A program made the position numbers and the translations under genes. From Halomonas huangheensis (GTDB lineage: Bacteria > Pseudomonadota > Gammaproteobacteria > Pseudomonadales > Halomonadaceae): a stretch of 64,000 nucleotides of DNA. The stretch spans positions 3,658,001 to 3,722,000 of the forward strand of contig NZ_CP013106.1 of the NCBI RefSeq assembly GCF_001431725.1, given 5' to 3'. Positions 61,812 to 64,000 of the stretch are shown here, piece by piece (the first letter of the stretch is position 1; every line of letters starts with the position of its first letter). Below the pieces are notes generated by a model that did not search any database, was not told the DNA's origin, and worked only from the letters and a program-made list of their open reading frames with translations.

Positions 61812-61836
61812 CCCGGGTGGAGAGAGACCACCCGGG
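61812..61836 (-). terminator. Intercistronic hairpin between dctP and dctQ
   Basis: CCCGGGTGG pairs with CCACCCGGG around a 7-base AGAGAGA loop, in the 128-base gap. No T-run follows on the leftward message, so attenuation or transcript protection is more likely than full termination. Confidence 0.6.
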
Positions 61837-61887
61837 CACTGCTCTTCTATCTCATACGAAAAAACATCATATGGACGAGCATTCTCA

Positions 61888-62895
61888 TCACTGGGACGAG
61901 CATTCGCTGGCGCGAATCCGATCCAGCCACTCGGAACCGTACTCATCGGTATAGACGCTGTAGGACGGCTCGACGGCCTGCTGGAACTGTGACTTGTCGA
62001 TATCATCAACTACCGTCATGCCCTTCTCTTTCAGCTCCTCGACGCCTTCGGTCTCGAGCCGCGACACCATCTCGCGGGTTGCCTCGGCGCCAGCATGCGC
62101 GGCCTCGAGGAACCAGCCCTGCTCTTCTTCACTCAGCCCTTCCCAGAGAATCGGTGACGCCAGCATGATCGCCGGTGAGTAGACATGACCGGTCAGCGTC
62201 AGGTAGTCCTGCACTTCCCACAGGTTACTGGTCAGGATCACCGAGATCGGATTTTCCTGACCGTCCACGGTGCCCTGCTGGAGTGCCGTAAACACTTCGG
62301 GGAACGCCATGGGAGTCGGATGCACGCCAAGTTCTTCGAAGGCCGCCATGTGCATCTTGTTTTCCATGGTGCGAATCTTCAGGCCTGAGGCATCATCCGG
62401 TTGCTTGACCTCACGACGGCTGTTGGTCATGTGACGGAAGCCGTTCTCGGTCCACGCCAGGCCAACCAGATCATGCTCGCCCATCATGTCGAGCAGGTCC
62501 TGGCCGATCTCGCTATCGAGTACGCAGCGGGCCTGATCGTAATCGGCGAACAGGAATGGCAGGTCCAGTACATAGGTTTCAGGGACGAAATTGCCCAATG
62601 GACCGGTAGAGGTAATGACCGTATCGATGGTGCCGATCTGCAGGCCTTCAATCATGGCGCGTTCGCCACCCAGGGCACCGGCAGAATGCTCCTGTACCGT
62701 GAACTCTCCCCCCGAGAGCTCCTCGAGGCGTTCCTTGAAGGCATCGACACCCGCAGAGTAATGCGAGGTATCCGCAGTCGTATGACCGACAGTGATGGTC
62801 TGGGCAGCTATAGCAGGTAGGGTCATCCCAACCATCGCCAGCCCCAGTGAGGCGTGAATGGCAGTAGGGATAGCGCGGCGTGCAAAGGTCTTCAT
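61888..62895 (-). CDS. dctP: TRAP transporter periplasmic solute-binding protein, DctP-type
   Basis: 335 residues with a signal peptide ending AIAAQTI. TENGFRHMTNSRREVKQ, GLKIRTMENKMHMAAFEELGVHPTPM (carboxylate-binding arginine) and ALQQGTVDGQENPISVI mark the DctP family. It precedes dctQ and dctM after a hairpin-containing gap. The operon context suggests an acid sugar ligand. Confidence 0.95.
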   Translation of the reverse strand: MKTFARRAIPTAIHASLGLAMVGMTLPAIAAQTITVGHTTADTSHYSAGVDAFKERLEELSGGEFTVQEHSAGALGGERAMIEGLQIGTIDTVITSTGPLGNFVPETYVLDLPFLFADYDQARCVLDSEIGQDLLDMMGEHDLVGLAWTENGFRHMTNSRREVKQPDDASGLKIRTMENKMHMAAFEELGVHPTPMAFPEVFTALQQGTVDGQENPISVILTSNLWEVQDYLTLTGHVYSPAIMLASPILWEGLSEEEQGWFLEAAHAGAEATREMVSRLETEGVEELKEKGMTVVDDIDKSQFQQAVEPSYSVYTDEYGSEWLDRIRASECSSQ

Positions 62896-62945
62896 TGTTG
62901 TATCCTCTGATTTACGCGGGCTTGCGGGACAGGTGCTGAACCTAT

Positions 62946-63908
62946 CTATTTTTCGTCGATAAAAGCCTCGACGATGGCATTGAAATCACTGTCGGCAACG
63001 AACCCCAGCCGCTCGGCCCGAGTCGTTCGGAACCGTCCGGGCCAACTGGCAACGATGGCAGTGACTCTTGCATCGGGTTCATGACGTACTCGCGCCAGAC
63101 CGGCGTCACCGGCATAGCGACACAATACTTCAAGCATTTCCGCTACGCGGACGGTAACACCGGGCAACATGAAGGCTCGGTTATCCCCCATCCGCTCGGC
63201 CTCTACCTCTGCACCATGCACCAGTGACTCGATCACCTGGCCTGGCGACATGACGTAGAGTTCCAACTCGGTTGGCACCGGGCAGATGGCGTCTTCATCA
63301 TTGAGCGGTTCACGCAGGATGCTTGAGGCAAAGCTGGAAGCCGCCGCGTTGGGGCGACCCGGACGGATGACGATCGTCGGCAGGCGCAGCACTCGGCCAT
63401 CGATCAGTCCTCGGCGGCTGTAATCACTGATCAACAGCTCACACATCGCCTTCTGGGTACCGTAGGAACTCTGGGGCATCAATGCGGTGGTATCGTCGAG
63501 CACCTCGGGCAGCTCCCCACCATAGACCGCCACTGAACTGGCCATTACCAGCCGAGTGCTACTCAGGCCGCGCTTGCGGCAACCATCAAGGAGCGCGCGA
63601 GTGGCATCGAAGTTGACCGCCATGCCCAGCTCCAGATCGGCTTCGGCCGCCGAACTGACCACCGCCGCAAGGTGATAGATCACATCCGGGCGCTCATCGA
63701 GCAACGTGTCCCAGGCGTGTTCCGCGGTGATATCCCGGGCCTCGGTAACGAACTGAATATCCGTCGTGGCATCCGGTAGCGCTGGCGCGACCTGGTCTAC
63801 CAGCGTCAGGCGCTGGATGGGCTGGCCATTCAACTGCTGGCGAGCCACCAGCTGTGCGGCAAGGCGTTGGCCGAGAAATCCGGCGGCACCGGTAATCAGA
63901 ACATGCAT
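62946..63908 (-). CDS. denD: NAD-dependent sugar-acid dehydrogenase of the epimerase family, D-erythronate dehydrogenase (DenD) type
   Basis: 320 residues from the ATG at 63908 (GGGGAG site); the open frame reaches 63983. Extended SDR fold: nucleotide motif ITGAAGFLGQRLAAQL, D in LTLVDQVAP, catalytic YxxxK in SSYGTQKAMCELL, then RLPTIVIRPGRPNAAASSF, which fits DenD. The reaction would be oxidation of D-erythronate to its 3-oxo acid. It is the first gene of the leftward operon within the window. Bases 63909-64000 show no complete gene. Confidence 0.82.
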   Translation of the reverse strand: MHVLITGAAGFLGQRLAAQLVARQQLNGQPIQRLTLVDQVAPALPDATTDIQFVTEARDITAEHAWDTLLDERPDVIYHLAAVVSSAAEADLELGMAVNFDATRALLDGCRKRGLSSTRLVMASSVAVYGGELPEVLDDTTALMPQSSYGTQKAMCELLISDYSRRGLIDGRVLRLPTIVIRPGRPNAAASSFASSILREPLNDEDAICPVPTELELYVMSPGQVIESLVHGAEVEAERMGDNRAFMLPGVTVRVAEMLEVLCRYAGDAGLARVRHEPDARVTAIVASWPGRFRTTRAERLGFVADSDFNAIVEAFIDEK

Positions 63909-64000
63909 GAAAGAACTCCCCGGAACTGCTCTGTAGATTGCCTCATGTTCTGCCCCCGATACCGTATGCCGAGGCCCAGCCAAGGCCCGCGACGGTACCG

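Noticed and set aside
1..64000. Mobile elements, tRNA, rRNA, phage or toxin-antitoxin genes
   Set aside because: No transposase or integrase motifs, no attachment-site repeats and no tRNA-like folds were noticed when reading both strands; a tRNA scan was not possible.

Overview
The window looks like about 64 kb of chromosome from a GC-rich, heterotrophic, salt-adapted gammaproteobacterium. A Halomonas-like organism is my inference, from the choline-sulfatase/BCCT pair, four TRAP transporters, the codon use and the type of catabolic genes. I saw no mobile element, rRNA, tRNA or CRISPR array. Almost everything is catabolic: uptake systems, GntR-family regulators and enzymes that handle small hydroxy-acids, ureides and C2 acids.

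Layout. (1) 1-8.0 kb: two divergent TRAP operons, each with an Asp/Glu-racemase-superfamily gene (an arylmalonate-decarboxylase-like one and a cysteine-less hydantoin-racemase-like one). (2) 8.1-22.6 kb: a urate and ureide island. It holds puuD, uraH, uraD, an allantoin-racemase candidate, allantoinase puuE, allE and allA, two NCS1 permeases, a YfcC-type carrier, an exported racemase-like protein and two GntR regulators. Together they take urate to glyoxylate; allantoate amidohydrolase is the one step not seen. (3) 23.0-24.7 kb: an LldP/GlcA-type lactate/glycolate permease. (4) 24.9-36.8 kb: a leftward cluster with a TRAP system, a class III CoA-transferase, a crotonase-fold protein lacking both catalytic glutamates, a serine-glyoxylate aminotransferase, a 1015-residue FAD/Fe-S dehydrogenase, a threonine aldolase, a gamma-carbonic-anhydrase-like protein and an HbpS-like protein. 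(5) 37.1-43.2 kb: two GntR genes and glcDEFG (glycolate oxidase). (6) 43.5-50.5 kb: YegP-like, 5'-nucleotidase, and choline-O-sulfate uptake and hydrolysis (LysR, betC, betT), then a TRIC-type channel. (7) 50.6-63.9 kb: acid-sugar catabolism. A GntR gene and apnO-oiaX-oiaK (including a RuBisCO-like protein) run rightward. Facing them is a leftward operon of denD, a TRAP system, aldehyde dehydrogenase, tartrate/D-malate dehydrogenase, a beta-hydroxyacid dehydrogenase and an enolase-superfamily enzyme.

How it fits together: several branches meet at C2 acids. AllA releases glyoxylate, and the proposed OiaX reaction releases glycolate. GlcDEF oxidises glycolate to glyoxylate, LldP/GlcA could import glycolate, and the aminotransferase turns glyoxylate into glycine. 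Short palindromes recur in front of the genes of each block: TTGTATACAA in the ureide block, TGGT-N3-ACCA at lldP and glc, GAATTC-centred sites in block 4, and GTATTC/GTATAC sites around the first TRAP pair. They suggest one dedicated GntR regulator per block.

The least explained feature is a set of four Asp/Glu-racemase-superfamily proteins, each beside a different transporter. Three have lost one or both catalytic cysteines, and one of those carries a signal peptide.
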